64,000 bases of DNA. Origin: Faucicola sp902506225 (GTDB taxonomy: Bacteria; Pseudomonadota; Gammaproteobacteria; Pseudomonadales; Moraxellaceae). Both the position numbers and the translations under genes were made by a program. Positions 1 to 8,888 of this stretch are shown here, piece by piece. The stretch covers positions 434,001 through 498,000 of the forward strand of contig LR733345.1 in the NCBI GenBank assembly GCA_902506225.1, written 5' to 3'. The stretch's first letter is position 1. Each line of letters starts with the position of its first letter. The notes under the pieces are model-generated. The model was given only the letters and a program-made list of their open reading frames with translations, had not been told where the DNA came from and did not search any database.

Positions 1-183
1 ATTTGGTATCAATGTTTACAAGATGAAGCTAGCTTTAACCAAATGATGCAACAAGATTTTGATTTAGCCAAACAATTGGTCAATAGCATCAGTGCCATGC
101 ACCGCCATTTGATGGATAATTTACTCAATTATCAAACCTTGCAAAGCCGAGAACTTTGGCAGCAGCTTACCCAATATCAATAA
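1..183 (+). CDS. recO: DNA repair protein RecO, C-terminal end (partial)
   Basis: An open frame enters from the left edge and ends in TAA after 60 codons. The translated end is helical and carries an SREL motif close to the C-terminus (residues QSRELWQQL), as in the end of RecO proteins, where the last helix reads KSRELFRQ in E. coli. RecO loads RecA onto SSB-coated DNA together with RecR in the RecF recombination pathway. It is followed after 39 bases by pdxJ, and recO-pdxJ is the usual order in gammaproteobacteria. The assignment rests on this short motif and the synteny; the N-terminal OB fold and zinc region lie outside the window. Confidence 0.72.
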   Translation: MWYQCLQDEASFNQMMQQDFDLAKQLVNSISAMHRHLMDNLLNYQTLQSRELWQQLTQYQ

Positions 184-222
184 GCTTACTCAGTATCAAT
201 CATAGACAAAATAGGGCATATC

Positions 223-972
223 ATGACCAGCAATCAACCCTTACTCGGTGTAAATATCGACCATATTGCAACCCTGCGTCAAGCGCGCGGCGTGGCGTAT
301 CCCGATCCTGTAGCAGGGGCGTTAATTTGTGAGCAGGCCGGGGCGGATGGTATCACGCTGCATTTGCGTGAAGATCGTCGTCACATTCAAGATGATGATG
401 TTTATCGGCTTGCCAAAGTCATAACCACTCGTATGAACCTTGAAATGGCAGTCACTGACGAGATGGTAGCGATAGCCTGTGATGTTAAGCCAGCTTGGGT
501 GTGCTTTGTCCCTGAAAAACGCCAAGAACTGACCACCGAAGGCGGGCTTGATGTGATTGGTAATCAGCACAAAATAGCCAATGCGATTCAACAGTTACAT
601 CAAGTCGGCACTCAAGTGTCACTATTCATTGATCCAGAGTTGGCGCAAATTGATAAAAGCATTGCGCTTGGGGCAGATGCCATTGAACTACACACAGGCG
701 CCTATGCGGATTATTGGTTGCAACAAGATCAAGTTAAAATTAGCGATGAAATCACCCGTATCAAAACAGCCGTGACTCATGCCCACCAGGCAAAAGCAAG
801 CTTACTGGTCAATGCGGGGCATGGTCTTACCCGTGACAACGTTGCACCCATTGCTAGTATAGCTGGCATCCATGAACTAAACATCGGTCATGCCATTATT
901 GCAGATAGTGTGTTTATGGGACTTAGCCAAGCGGTGGTCGCAATGAGAAAGGCATTTACCGCAAAAGCCTAG
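223..972 (+). CDS. pdxJ: Pyridoxine 5'-phosphate synthase PdxJ
   Basis: Condenses 1-deoxy-D-xylulose 5-phosphate with 3-amino-2-oxopropyl phosphate to make pyridoxine 5'-phosphate, the ring-closing step of DXP-dependent vitamin B6 synthesis in the cytosol. The 249-residue product has the family length and TIM-barrel motifs: the N-terminal GVNIDHIATLRQAR, the HLREDRRH active-site loop (His47, Arg49), the NLEMA strand with catalytic Glu74, and NAGHGL near residue 199 with the second catalytic His. The ATG at 223 follows an open stretch after recO and is the only start that keeps the conserved N-terminus. It lies downstream of recO and is convergent with the pseudopilin gene, three bases from its stop. 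Confidence 0.96.
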   Translation: MTSNQPLLGVNIDHIATLRQARGVAYPDPVAGALICEQAGADGITLHLREDRRHIQDDDVYRLAKVITTRMNLEMAVTDEMVAIACDVKPAWVCFVPEKRQELTTEGGLDVIGNQHKIANAIQQLHQVGTQVSLFIDPELAQIDKSIALGADAIELHTGAYADYWLQQDQVKISDEITRIKTAVTHAHQAKASLLVNAGHGLTRDNVAPIASIAGIHELNIGHAIIADSVFMGLSQAVVAMRKAFTAKA

Positions 973-975
973 CGG

Positions 976-1539
976 TTAGGGGCAGTTAAACTGTTCAACT
1001 GAGTAGGGCTTATATTTAATAATGCCTGTTTTACTAAAACTTACCCTTAGTCGATTATCGACCTTACCATCTAAAGGGCAGTATTGAATATTGCCCATAT
1101 AACCAATGGGTCTAGCGTTTTCTGGCTTAAAAATAATGTAGTTGTTATTCAGCGAGATATTTGCCGTAAGCACACCCCAGGATAAATCTAACGTAAGCTG
1201 ATGATTGAGTTTGTCTACCGCTGCCTCATAGCTGTTATTGTTGTTTTTATCGATAAAGCTAATTAGCTGATGACCGCCAGTTGTCACGCAAGCCAAGCTA
1301 TCGCTAGCGACACAGGCGACGACTGGGTTTTGATAAATCAACGCCTCTTGTTTTGCCCTGCTTAAAAAATTCATTAAGCTTGAAGCAACGTTTTTTGCTT
1401 CCATTTGCTTTAAGCTGTTGGTAATAGCAATCGAAGCCATCGCCACAATGATAGATAAAACAGCCAAAACGACGACTGTTTCAAGCAAAGTAAATCCCTG
1501 TCTTTTTATTGAGAATACGTTGGCTTTTGAATCATTCAT
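976..1539 (-). CDS. Orphan type IV pilin-like pseudopilin (GspH/FimT-like)
   Basis: The product starts with a short basic leader ending in KRQG, followed by FTLLE and about 20 hydrophobic residues. This is a class III prepilin signal, cut after Gly and N-methylated by PilD. The mature part is about 170 residues with four Cys and a beta-rich C-terminus, typical of minor pseudopilins of the GspH/FimT/FimU group that prime pilus assembly or help bind DNA. I chose the ATG at 1539; a GTG at 1578 adds 13 residues but would lengthen the leader unusually. No other pilin gene is adjacent, and pilBCD lie 36 kb away. Its partners are therefore elsewhere in the genome. The family is clear; the exact role (FimT-like DNA uptake or FimU-like minor pilin) is not. 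Confidence 0.85.
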   Translation of the reverse strand: MNDSKANVFSIKRQGFTLLETVVVLAVLSIIVAMASIAITNSLKQMEAKNVASSLMNFLSRAKQEALIYQNPVVACVASDSLACVTTGGHQLISFIDKNNNNSYEAAVDKLNHQLTLDLSWGVLTANISLNNNYIIFKPENARPIGYMGNIQYCPLDGKVDNRLRVSFSKTGIIKYKPYSVEQFNCP

Positions 1540-2223
1540 GCTATTAGAGCTACCGGCTAGATCATGATGGAATAACACAATAAACGATTTTAGTTCATTA
1601 TTATAGAGAGTTTTGATAAATTAACAAACGAATATTGATATAAAAGATAGGGGTGGCTGACTATAAAGCTAATAACAGTAAAGCTAACAAAAGCGACCAA
1701 AAGGCTAGTACTGTCTGACATACTGAAGTTTTCAAAACCAATTGATGGGTTTACATGTTAAATTATCTACCTTAATTTATGAACGCTAAGCCATTATCTA
1801 GACGAAACTATTTTAGTGGTATGGCAAATGTATCAGTTACACATTAAGTAAATGAATGTCACTAGAATGTATCATTTAGTGACAGTATGAATTTAAGATA
1901 TGGTAAATTTAAATAGACTGTATTAAAATCCTTCTCAAGATAAGTATATAGTGTTGATGTGTAATTTCGAATCCTCATGGGTGTTAAAGTTTTAGTGTCG
2001 AGCGTCAGTTGTAAGCTTGGCTACTAAAAAATAAAAATATAACATATTGTGATGTTCGTGTAATATTGTGTAGCAATGTAAAAAAAAGAGTTGTAAACAC
2101 AATTTTTAAGCGTTAAGCTATATTTAACAAGTTCATAAAGTACATGTATTTTGATGTGTTATTTTGTGAATTAATTGTCAGGTTATTTTAACTTAAAATA
2201 AGCCAATCCTTTGGAGGACTTCT
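1540..2223. other. Long AT-rich intergenic region between pseudopilin and ompA
   Basis: About 680 bases without a credible ORF. It separates the divergent pseudopilin gene from ompA and should hold both promoters. I see an 8-bp perfect inverted repeat (TGTCACTA at 1857-1864 and TAGTGACA at 1877-1884, 12-base loop) and a good Shine-Dalgarno for ompA (GGAGG near 2213). No -35/-10 pair stands out clearly enough to call. A long untranslated leader for ompA is possible, as is common for abundant porin mRNAs. Confidence 0.5.
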
Positions 2224-3381
2224 ATGAAGCTAAATAAAATCGCTCTAGCAGTTGTTGCTGCAGCTGTTATGCCAGTAGCCGCTAACGCAGGCGTTACTGT
2301 TACACCTTTACTACTAGGTTATCACTATGTAGATGGTATTGGTGATACTGAAGATAAACAAGGCGAGCAATTCGCAGGTACTCACCAAGATAACGACTTG
2401 TACACGGGTGCAGGTATTGGTATCGAATTGACACCTACTATCGCACTTGAATTAGAGTACGGTGAAACTGATTCTGATGCATTAAATAGCAACGGCGATA
2501 AAGTTAATGGAGTTGAATTTGAACAAAAATCATACTCAGGTAACTTTACTATCGGTACTGAAACCTTTAGTGGCTACACTAACAGCCCATTCAAGCCATA
2601 TGTGTTAATCGGTGCAGGTCAATCAAAAACCTCAATGGTATTTGATGATGGCAGCAAAGCAACTTCTAAAGACACAATTGGTAACTTAGGTCTTGGTGCT
2701 TACTACCGTATCAATGACGTATTAAGCTTACGTGGTGAAGGTCGTGCGATTTATAACTTCGATAACGATTGGTGGGAAGGTCTAGCGTTAGCAGGTCTTA
2801 ACGTGGTTCTAGGTGGTCACTTGGCACCAGCAGCGCCAGTAGTTGAGCCTATCCCTGTTGAACCAATCATTGTGACTGATGGTGATGACGACCAAGATGG
2901 CGTATTAAATAGCGTTGACAAATGCCCAGGCACCCCATTAAACGTTGTTGTAGATGCTGATGGTTGCCCACGTGAAATCCAAACTGATGACGCATTACGT
3001 ATGGAATTACGTGTATTCTTTGACAATGACAAAACTGTCATCAAAGATCAGTACAAACCAGAAATCCAAAAAGTTGCTGAAAAAATGAATGAATATCCAA
3101 ACTCAACAGCTTCAATTGAAGGTCATGCTTCAAAAACTGGTCCATCTGCGCGTTACAACCAACGTTTGTCTGAAGCACGTGCAAATGCGGTTAAATCAAT
3201 GTTAGTTAACCAATTTGGTGTTGCACCACAACGTATTAGCACAGTGGGTTACGGTTATGACCGCCCAATCGCAGATAACAACACTGCTGAAGGCCGTGCA
3301 ATGAACCGTCGTGTATATGCTATCATCACTGGTAACAACTCTGGCACAACCGTTCAAACTAAAGACATGAACGTACAATAA
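2224..3381 (+). CDS. ompA: OmpA family outer membrane porin
   Basis: Major outer membrane protein that anchors the membrane to peptidoglycan. A signal peptide of 22 residues ends at AANA before GVTVTP. Residues 23-200 form the eight-stranded barrel. A Pro/Val/Glu-rich hinge (about 201-220) follows, then an acidic calcium-type repeat (DGDDDQDGVLNSVDKCPGTP), then the OmpA C-terminal peptidoglycan-binding domain (about 258-370) with FFDNDK, YNQRLSEARA and NRRV. It resembles Acinetobacter OmpA closely in the C-domain. Odd point: the diaminopimelate-binding loop, GHTD(N/R)TG in that protein, reads GHASKTG here, so the acidic residue is Ser, while the paired Arg in LSEARA is kept. Strong ribosome site GGAGGA before ATG 2224. 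It is monocistronic, with its own terminator. Confidence 0.95.
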   Translation: MKLNKIALAVVAAAVMPVAANAGVTVTPLLLGYHYVDGIGDTEDKQGEQFAGTHQDNDLYTGAGIGIELTPTIALELEYGETDSDALNSNGDKVNGVEFEQKSYSGNFTIGTETFSGYTNSPFKPYVLIGAGQSKTSMVFDDGSKATSKDTIGNLGLGAYYRINDVLSLRGEGRAIYNFDNDWWEGLALAGLNVVLGGHLAPAAPVVEPIPVEPIIVTDGDDDQDGVLNSVDKCPGTPLNVVVDADGCPREIQTDDALRMELRVFFDNDKTVIKDQYKPEIQKVAEKMNEYPNSTASIEGHASKTGPSARYNQRLSEARANAVKSMLVNQFGVAPQRISTVGYGYDRPIADNNTAEGRAMNRRVYAIITGNNSGTTVQTKDMNVQ

Positions 3382-3394
3382 TTAGCTATTAACT

Positions 3395-3426
3395 AAAAAA
3401 AGCTACCCTCGTTGGTAGCTTTTTTT
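3395..3426 (+). terminator. Rho-independent terminator of ompA
   Basis: AGCTACC (3401-3407), loop CTCGTT, GGTAGCT (3414-3420), preceded by A residues and followed by six or more T. It lies 14-45 bases after the ompA stop. Confidence 0.92.
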
Positions 3427-3547
3427 ATTTTTATTATCAGCTATAAACTCAACTTAGATAAATTTAATCTATTTTTAATGATAAGATGTTATACTACCGC
3501 GTGTTTTAATTTCCCTTCCTAGCCGAATTTTCAAGAGCTATTTTTTT

Positions 3548-5386
3548 ATGTCAGATTCAATCAAAAATCTTCGCAATATTGCGATTATTGCCCACGTTGA
3601 CCATGGTAAAACTACTCTAGTCGATAAACTGTTACAACAATCCGGTACTTTTGGTGAGCGTGCTGCAGAAGTTGAACGCGTCATGGACTCTAACGCATTA
3701 GAGCAAGAGCGTGGTATTACCATTTTAGCCAAAAACACGGCGATCAAATGGACCAATCCTAAAGACGGCGTTGAATACCGTATTAACATCGTCGACACCC
3801 CCGGTCACGCCGACTTCGGTGGTGAAGTTGAACGTGTGATGTCGATGGTTGACTGTGTGTTGTTATTGGTTGATGCTGTTGATGGTCCTATGCCACAAAC
3901 CCGTTTTGTGACTTCAAAAGCATTTGCCCGTGGCTTAAAGCCAATCGTGGTGATTAATAAAATTGACAAACCAAGCGCACGTCCAGACTGGGTCATGGAT
4001 CAGGTGTTTGATTTGTTTGATAATTTGGGTGCGACAGATGAGCAGCTAGATTTTCCAATCGTTTATACCTCTGCCATGAATGGTATTGCAGGGTTATCGC
4101 CTGACGAGCTTGCAGAAGATATGCAGCCATTGTTTGAAACCATCGTTGATGTTGTTGAGCCACCACAGGTGGATACGGACGGTCCATTCCGTATGCAGAT
4201 TTCAAGCCTTGATTATGATAACTTCAAAGGTTTGATTGGTATCGGTCGTATTCAACGTGGTTCAGTTAAAACCAACACACCTGTAACGATTGTTGATAAA
4301 GAAGGTAATAAACGTAACGGCCGTATCCTACAAATCATGGGTTACCATGGTCTCGACCGTATCGAAGTACCTATGGCGCAGGCAGGTGATATCGTTTGTA
4401 TCACGGGTATCGATGCGTTAAATATTTCTGATACTATCTGTGATCCACAAAACGTGGAAGCCTTACCAGCGCTAAGTGTCGATGAGCCAACCGTATCGAT
4501 GACTTTCCAAGTCAACAACTCACCATTTGCGGGTAAAGAAGGTAAATTCGTGACGTCACGCAATATTCGTGAACGCCTAGAACGTGAGTTAATTCATAAC
4601 GTGGCACTTCGCGTAGAAGATACCGACAGTCCTGATAAATTTAAAGTATCAGGTCGTGGGGAACTACACTTATCTGTCTTGATTGAGAATATGCGCCGTG
4701 AAGGTTTTGAGCTGGGTGTATCACGTCCAGAAGTAATTGTTCGTGAAATCGATGGTGAGAAACAAGAGCCGTTTGAAAATGTGATTTTTGATGTTGAAGA
4801 ACAGCACCAAGGCGCGGTAATGGAGCAAATGGGCTACCGTAAAGGCGAATTGACCAATATGGAAGTTGACGGCAAAGGTCGTATCCGTATTGAAGCGGTA
4901 GTACCGTCACGTGGTTTGATTGGTTTTCGCTCTGAGTTCTTAACCATTACCTCAGGTACCGGTATCATGACTTCAAGTTTCTCACATTATGGTCCTGTCA
5001 AAACAGGCGATGTGGCAAAACGCCAAAATGGTGTGTTGATTTCTATGGTGAATGGTACTGTATTGGGCTATGCGCTATTTAACCTTCAAGAACGTGGTCG
5101 TATGTTTGTATCACCACAAACTGAAGTCTATGAAGGCATGATTGTCGGTCAAAACTCACGTAGCGATGACATGGTAGTCAATCCAACCAAAGCAAAACAG
5201 TTGACGAACGTGCGCGCCAGCGGTACCGATGATGCGATTATTTTAACGCCGCCAATCATTTTTACCCTTGAACAAGCGCTTGAATTTATTGAAGATGATG
5301 AGCTAGTTGAGGTGACACCAAAATCAATTCGTCTACGCAAAAAATACTTGACTGAGAATGAACGTAAACGTAACGGTCGTAAATAA
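3548..5386 (+). CDS. typA: Ribosome-associated GTPase TypA/BipA
   Basis: Translational GTPase of the EF-G/LepA superfamily that binds the ribosome under stress and assists 50S assembly at low temperature. The 612-residue product is full length. G1 is AHVDHGKT (residues 15-22), switch II is DTPGHADFGGEV, G4 is NKID, followed by EF-Tu-like domain II, EF-G-like domains III and V, and the TypA C-terminal domain containing GRMFVSPQTEVYEGMIVG. The ATG at 3548 is preceded by AAGAG and a T run. A TATACT hexamer at 3490-3495 is the best -10 candidate, with a poor -35. It stands alone between two terminators. Confidence 0.97.
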   Translation: MSDSIKNLRNIAIIAHVDHGKTTLVDKLLQQSGTFGERAAEVERVMDSNALEQERGITILAKNTAIKWTNPKDGVEYRINIVDTPGHADFGGEVERVMSMVDCVLLLVDAVDGPMPQTRFVTSKAFARGLKPIVVINKIDKPSARPDWVMDQVFDLFDNLGATDEQLDFPIVYTSAMNGIAGLSPDELAEDMQPLFETIVDVVEPPQVDTDGPFRMQISSLDYDNFKGLIGIGRIQRGSVKTNTPVTIVDKEGNKRNGRILQIMGYHGLDRIEVPMAQAGDIVCITGIDALNISDTICDPQNVEALPALSVDEPTVSMTFQVNNSPFAGKEGKFVTSRNIRERLERELIHNVALRVEDTDSPDKFKVSGRGELHLSVLIENMRREGFELGVSRPEVIVREIDGEKQEPFENVIFDVEEQHQGAVMEQMGYRKGELTNMEVDGKGRIRIEAVVPSRGLIGFRSEFLTITSGTGIMTSSFSHYGPVKTGDVAKRQNGVLISMVNGTVLGYALFNLQERGRMFVSPQTEVYEGMIVGQNSRSDDMVVNPTKAKQLTNVRASGTDDAIILTPPIIFTLEQALEFIEDDELVEVTPKSIRLRKKYLTENERKRNGRK

Positions 5387-5434
5387 TAGCAGATTTAAGC
5401 TATAAAACTTTGAAAAAGCCCAACATTTATTTGC

Positions 5435-5464
5435 AAAAAGCTTGTACCTGTTACAAGCTTTTTT
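5435..5464 (+). terminator. Rho-independent terminator of typA
   Basis: Twelve-base arm AAAAAGCTTGTA (5435-5446), loop CCTGT, TACAAGCTTTTT (5452-5463), ending in six T. Confidence 0.93.
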
Positions 5465-5579
5465 AATTAAATCTACACGCTTGCAAAGTAAAGGTTTAAA
5501 ATTTTACACAATTCCTTACGATGTTAAGGGCTTTTTAGTCAACGATTGTAGCAATTAGTTTGAAAGTAGGAGAAGTAAT

Positions 5580-6011
5580 ATGAGTATGATGTCAGAATTT
5601 AAAGAGTTTGCCCTCAAAGGCAATGTGATGGATTTGGCAGTGGGTGTCATCATCGGCAGCGCATTTGGTAAAATCACCACGTCGTTGGTAGAAGATATTA
5701 TTATGCCGATTATCTCTGCGATTATGGGCGGCAGAATCGACTTTACCAATATGTTTATGGTGTTAGGTGATGTACCTGCAGGCACGGCTATGACGTATGA
5801 TGCGCTGAAAAAAGCGGGCGTGCCTGTGTTTGCATATGGTAATTTTGTCACCATCTTAATCAACTTTATTATTTTGGCATTTATCATCTTTATGTTGGTG
5901 AAAGCCATGAACCGCCTACGCCGTCAAAGCGAAGCGCAAGAAGCGGCTGCACCAGAACCTTCAGAAGAAGTGCTATTGCTGCGTGAAATAAGCAGTAAAT
6001 TAAGCAAATAA
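5580..6011 (+). CDS. mscL: Large-conductance mechanosensitive channel MscL
   Basis: Homopentameric inner membrane channel that opens under membrane tension and releases solutes on hypo-osmotic shock. The 143-residue product has the conserved amphipathic N-terminus (EFKEFALKGNVMDLAVGVIIG), TM1 at about 17-45, a periplasmic loop, TM2 at about 78-102 and a charged C-terminal helix ending in LLLREISSKLSK. ATG 5580 has a good ribosome site (GTAGGAGAAG). Transcribed alone: terminators lie on both sides. Confidence 0.97.
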   Translation: MSMMSEFKEFALKGNVMDLAVGVIIGSAFGKITTSLVEDIIMPIISAIMGGRIDFTNMFMVLGDVPAGTAMTYDALKKAGVPVFAYGNFVTILINFIILAFIIFMLVKAMNRLRRQSEAQEAAAPEPSEEVLLLREISSKLSK

Positions 6012-6067
6012 CGGTTTGTGCCCACGCTGATAGATTAAAATTTCAGCCCATGTTATTTATAAATGAA

Positions 6068-6098
6068 AAAAAGCCTCCATGATAACTGGGGGCTTTTT
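6068..6098 (+). terminator. Rho-independent terminator of mscL
   Basis: AAAAAGCCTCC pairs with GGGGGCTTTTT (one T-G wobble) around a loop of nine bases, ending in T5. It ends about 70 bases before the dadA start. Confidence 0.88.
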
Positions 6099-6166
6099 AT
6101 TGATTGCTAGTCAATCTACCTTTTTTATCTATACACATTCATCAGCTAACGACAGTAAGGCAAGTT

Positions 6167-7516
6167 ATGACAAATCAGGTAATCGTGCTTGGTGCAGGGG
6201 TGGTGGGTGTCACTACTGCTTGGCAGCTTCGACAAGCAGGGTTTGAGGTAACGGTAATCGAGCGTGAAAGTAGCGCTGCATTATCCACATCGTTTGCCAA
6301 TGGTGGGCAAATATCTGTGTCACATGCCACGCCTTGGGCAAATCCTGATACACCCCATAAAGCGCTAAAATGGTTATTGCGAGAAGATGCGCCATTGTTG
6401 TTTCGCTGGCGTCGGTTGTTGGGTTTGCCGGGCAATGCGGGACAAGATACAGCCCCCGATATGGCGCTGTGGCGATGGGGTTGGCAGTTTTTGCAGCAGT
6501 GCAATGCGAAAAGTGCCGATGCCAATTTGGTGCAGATGGTCAATTTAGGATTATACTCTCGGCAAGTACTGGGGGAGGTTAGGGCGCAAACAGGCATTGA
6601 TTATGACTGTCTGACACGTGGTATTATGCATTTTTATACCGATCATGCTGAGTTTCAGGCAGCGATAGCACCTACTAAACGGATGCAGCAATTGGGTTGT
6701 GATCGGCAAGTGATTAGTGTGGATAAAGCAATAGAATTAGAGCCTGCGTTAACTGGTATTGGCAAAGAATTGGTTGGGGCGACTTATACCGCACTTGATG
6801 AATCAGGGGATGCCCAAAAATTTACCCATCGCTTGGCAGCACTTTGTCAACAGCAAGGGGTAACATTTTTATTTAATACCGCCATCAAACGACTTATTTA
6901 TCGTAACCAACACATTGACGGTGTAGAAGTAATCTCCGTTGATAGCAGAGATAATGCCGCTTTGCCAGCACAGTCACAGATACTATCTGCGGATGCGTAT
7001 GTACTGGCGTTAGGCAGTTATAGTCCTGCCTTAGTCAAAGCATTGGGTATTAATTTACCCATCTATCCTGCCAAAGGTTATTCAGCCACGTACCCCGTGT
7101 TGCGACCCGATGAGACACCTTATGTGAGCTTGATTGATGATGAGTTTAAACTGGTGTACTCGCGCTTAGGCGATCGCTTGCGAGTAGCAGGAACAGCTGA
7201 ATTTAACGGTTTTAACCTTGAGCTTAATCCCGTACGTTGTCAAGCAATTACGCGGCGGGTGAGAGAGGTGTTTGGGGATGCGGTAGATTTGACTCAGCCA
7301 AATTATTGGACAGGGCTGCGACCGATGACACCGTCAAATGTGCCAATTATCGGTCGCGCGGTCAATCGCCAAGGACGTATTGATAATTTGTATCTCAACA
7401 CCGGACATGGCACTTTGGGCTGGACGCACTCGAACGGCTCAGCAAAAGCGATTGCTGATATCATGCAAGGGCGTCAGCCACAAGTAAATTTTAACTTTGT
7501 GGGCATGCAGGATTAA
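6167..7516 (+). CDS. dadA: D-amino acid dehydrogenase (DadA family FAD oxidoreductase)
   Basis: Membrane-associated flavoprotein that oxidises D-amino acids, chiefly D-alanine, to 2-oxo acids and passes electrons to the respiratory chain. The 449-residue product begins with a dinucleotide fold (VIVLGAGVVGVTTAWQL and an acidic VIE at its end), keeps the DadA hallmarks SFANGGQISVSHATPWANP and WTGLRPMTPSNVPIIG, and ends with the FAD-contacting NTGHGTLGWTHSNGSA. I chose ATG 6167 with AAGG upstream; a TTG at 6104 would add 21 non-conserved residues reaching back almost to the mscL terminator. No alanine racemase (dadX) follows. The last 26 bases overlap the end of phoR on the other strand. Confidence 0.9.
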   Translation: MTNQVIVLGAGVVGVTTAWQLRQAGFEVTVIERESSAALSTSFANGGQISVSHATPWANPDTPHKALKWLLREDAPLLFRWRRLLGLPGNAGQDTAPDMALWRWGWQFLQQCNAKSADANLVQMVNLGLYSRQVLGEVRAQTGIDYDCLTRGIMHFYTDHAEFQAAIAPTKRMQQLGCDRQVISVDKAIELEPALTGIGKELVGATYTALDESGDAQKFTHRLAALCQQQGVTFLFNTAIKRLIYRNQHIDGVEVISVDSRDNAALPAQSQILSADAYVLALGSYSPALVKALGINLPIYPAKGYSATYPVLRPDETPYVSLIDDEFKLVYSRLGDRLRVAGTAEFNGFNLELNPVRCQAITRRVREVFGDAVDLTQPNYWTGLRPMTPSNVPIIGRAVNRQGRIDNLYLNTGHGTLGWTHSNGSAKAIADIMQGRQPQVNFNFVGMQD

Positions 7517-8819
7517 GGGATTGGGTTGGAATACTGGCGGATTTTGGAAAGGTCACAGTGAAGGTCGAGCCTTTGCCGACTGTGGAGGTGATATCCAAGG
7601 TGGCATGGTGCTGATACAAGACATGCTTGACAATGGCTAGCCCCAAACCGGTACCCCCTGTGTCACGGCTTCGACCCGTGTCCACGCGATAAAAACGCTC
7701 GGTTAAGCGCTGAATATGGCGCTGCTCGATACCAATGCCATTGTCGGTCACGCTAAAACATACCCCCGCGTCACACTCATGCCAGCTAATACTAATCTCC
7801 CCACCTTTTGGGGTGTATTTCATGGCATTGGTAATCAGGTTACTGAGTGCACTTCGGAGATAATCTTCATAACCCAAAATATGTAACGTGCTGTCGATGT
7901 GCAAATGAATCATATGGTCGTATGACTTGTTGTACATCTGCGCATCGTCAAACAATTGCATCAGCATTTTGGGAATGTCAATGTCTTTGGGCTCAGTAGG
8001 TTTTTCATCGTTCTCTAGTCGAGATAATAACAGTAAGTCATTGATGATGTTATTCATGCGCTGACTTTGCTGCATCATCTGAGTAAACGCGCGAGCAATA
8101 CGCGGATCTAAATCAGGCTGTTCACTCAAAGTCTCCACATACCCCATGATGACGGTAAGCGGCGTGCGCAGTTCATGCGAAACATTGGCCACAAAGTCTT
8201 TTCGCATTTGTTCTAAGTGCTGAAAACGGGTGACATCATAAATCAGCAGTAATTTTTCTTGCCCAAATTTGGTAATCTTGCACTGCACATAGCGCTCGAT
8301 ATTAGATGGGCTATGGATACGCACGCCATCGGGGTAGTCTTCAATGTGGTGATAATATTGATGAAAAAGCGGATGACGAATAATGGTCAACACATTGCGA
8401 CCTTGGTCGGGCGCTTTAAAATGAAAAAGCCGCTCGGCAGAGTTGTTCCACCATTCGATACAGTCGTTTTTATCAATCAGAATAATCGAGTCTTGCAATG
8501 CGCTTAGCGAGTCACGCACTTTTTGCACCAGCGAAACGGTTTGCTGATGCGCCAATTTCTCTTGGCGATTGACTTGGTAGATATTACTGGCGATGACATT
8601 AAGGTTGGGCTCAAATGCAGGCGGTGGCTCATCGGGGTTTTTGTTATACCACGCTTTAAAGCGTTGTATCGACCATAAAAAATATAGCTGATACAGGCAA
8701 AGCCCTATCGCCAGTCCCCAACCCCAAAACCCTAATAGCCCGCCAATCAACAGCCCGGCAACCCCAGCTGTCACGACGGGTGAAATGCTCGCCCACATAT
8801 TAATTTTTCTAGCATCCAT
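7491..8819 (-). CDS. phoR: Phosphate regulon sensor histidine kinase PhoR
   Basis: Inner membrane kinase that phosphorylates PhoB when phosphate is scarce and is held off by PstSCAB/PhoU. In the 442 residues: two hydrophobic segments at about 12-30 and 33-50 without a large periplasmic loop (as in PhoR), a positively charged linker, a PAS domain (about 100-195), a HisKA H-box FVANVSHELRTPLTVI with His215, N-box NLITNAMKYTPKGG, G1 DNGIGI and G2 GTGLGLAIV. It lies 67 bases downstream of phoB in the same direction, so the pair forms an operon. Its 3' end overlaps dadA tail to tail by 26 bases. Confidence 0.94.
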   Translation of the reverse strand: MDARKINMWASISPVVTAGVAGLLIGGLLGFWGWGLAIGLCLYQLYFLWSIQRFKAWYNKNPDEPPPAFEPNLNVIASNIYQVNRQEKLAHQQTVSLVQKVRDSLSALQDSIILIDKNDCIEWWNNSAERLFHFKAPDQGRNVLTIIRHPLFHQYYHHIEDYPDGVRIHSPSNIERYVQCKITKFGQEKLLLIYDVTRFQHLEQMRKDFVANVSHELRTPLTVIMGYVETLSEQPDLDPRIARAFTQMMQQSQRMNNIINDLLLLSRLENDEKPTEPKDIDIPKMLMQLFDDAQMYNKSYDHMIHLHIDSTLHILGYEDYLRSALSNLITNAMKYTPKGGEISISWHECDAGVCFSVTDNGIGIEQRHIQRLTERFYRVDTGRSRDTGGTGLGLAIVKHVLYQHHATLDITSTVGKGSTFTVTFPKSASIPTQSLNPACPQS

Positions 8820-8888
8820 TGAGAAAGCTTACTATAGCGAAGTTGGGATAAGTTGGCAAAAATTTCAATGCGATTAATCAGGCTATTG

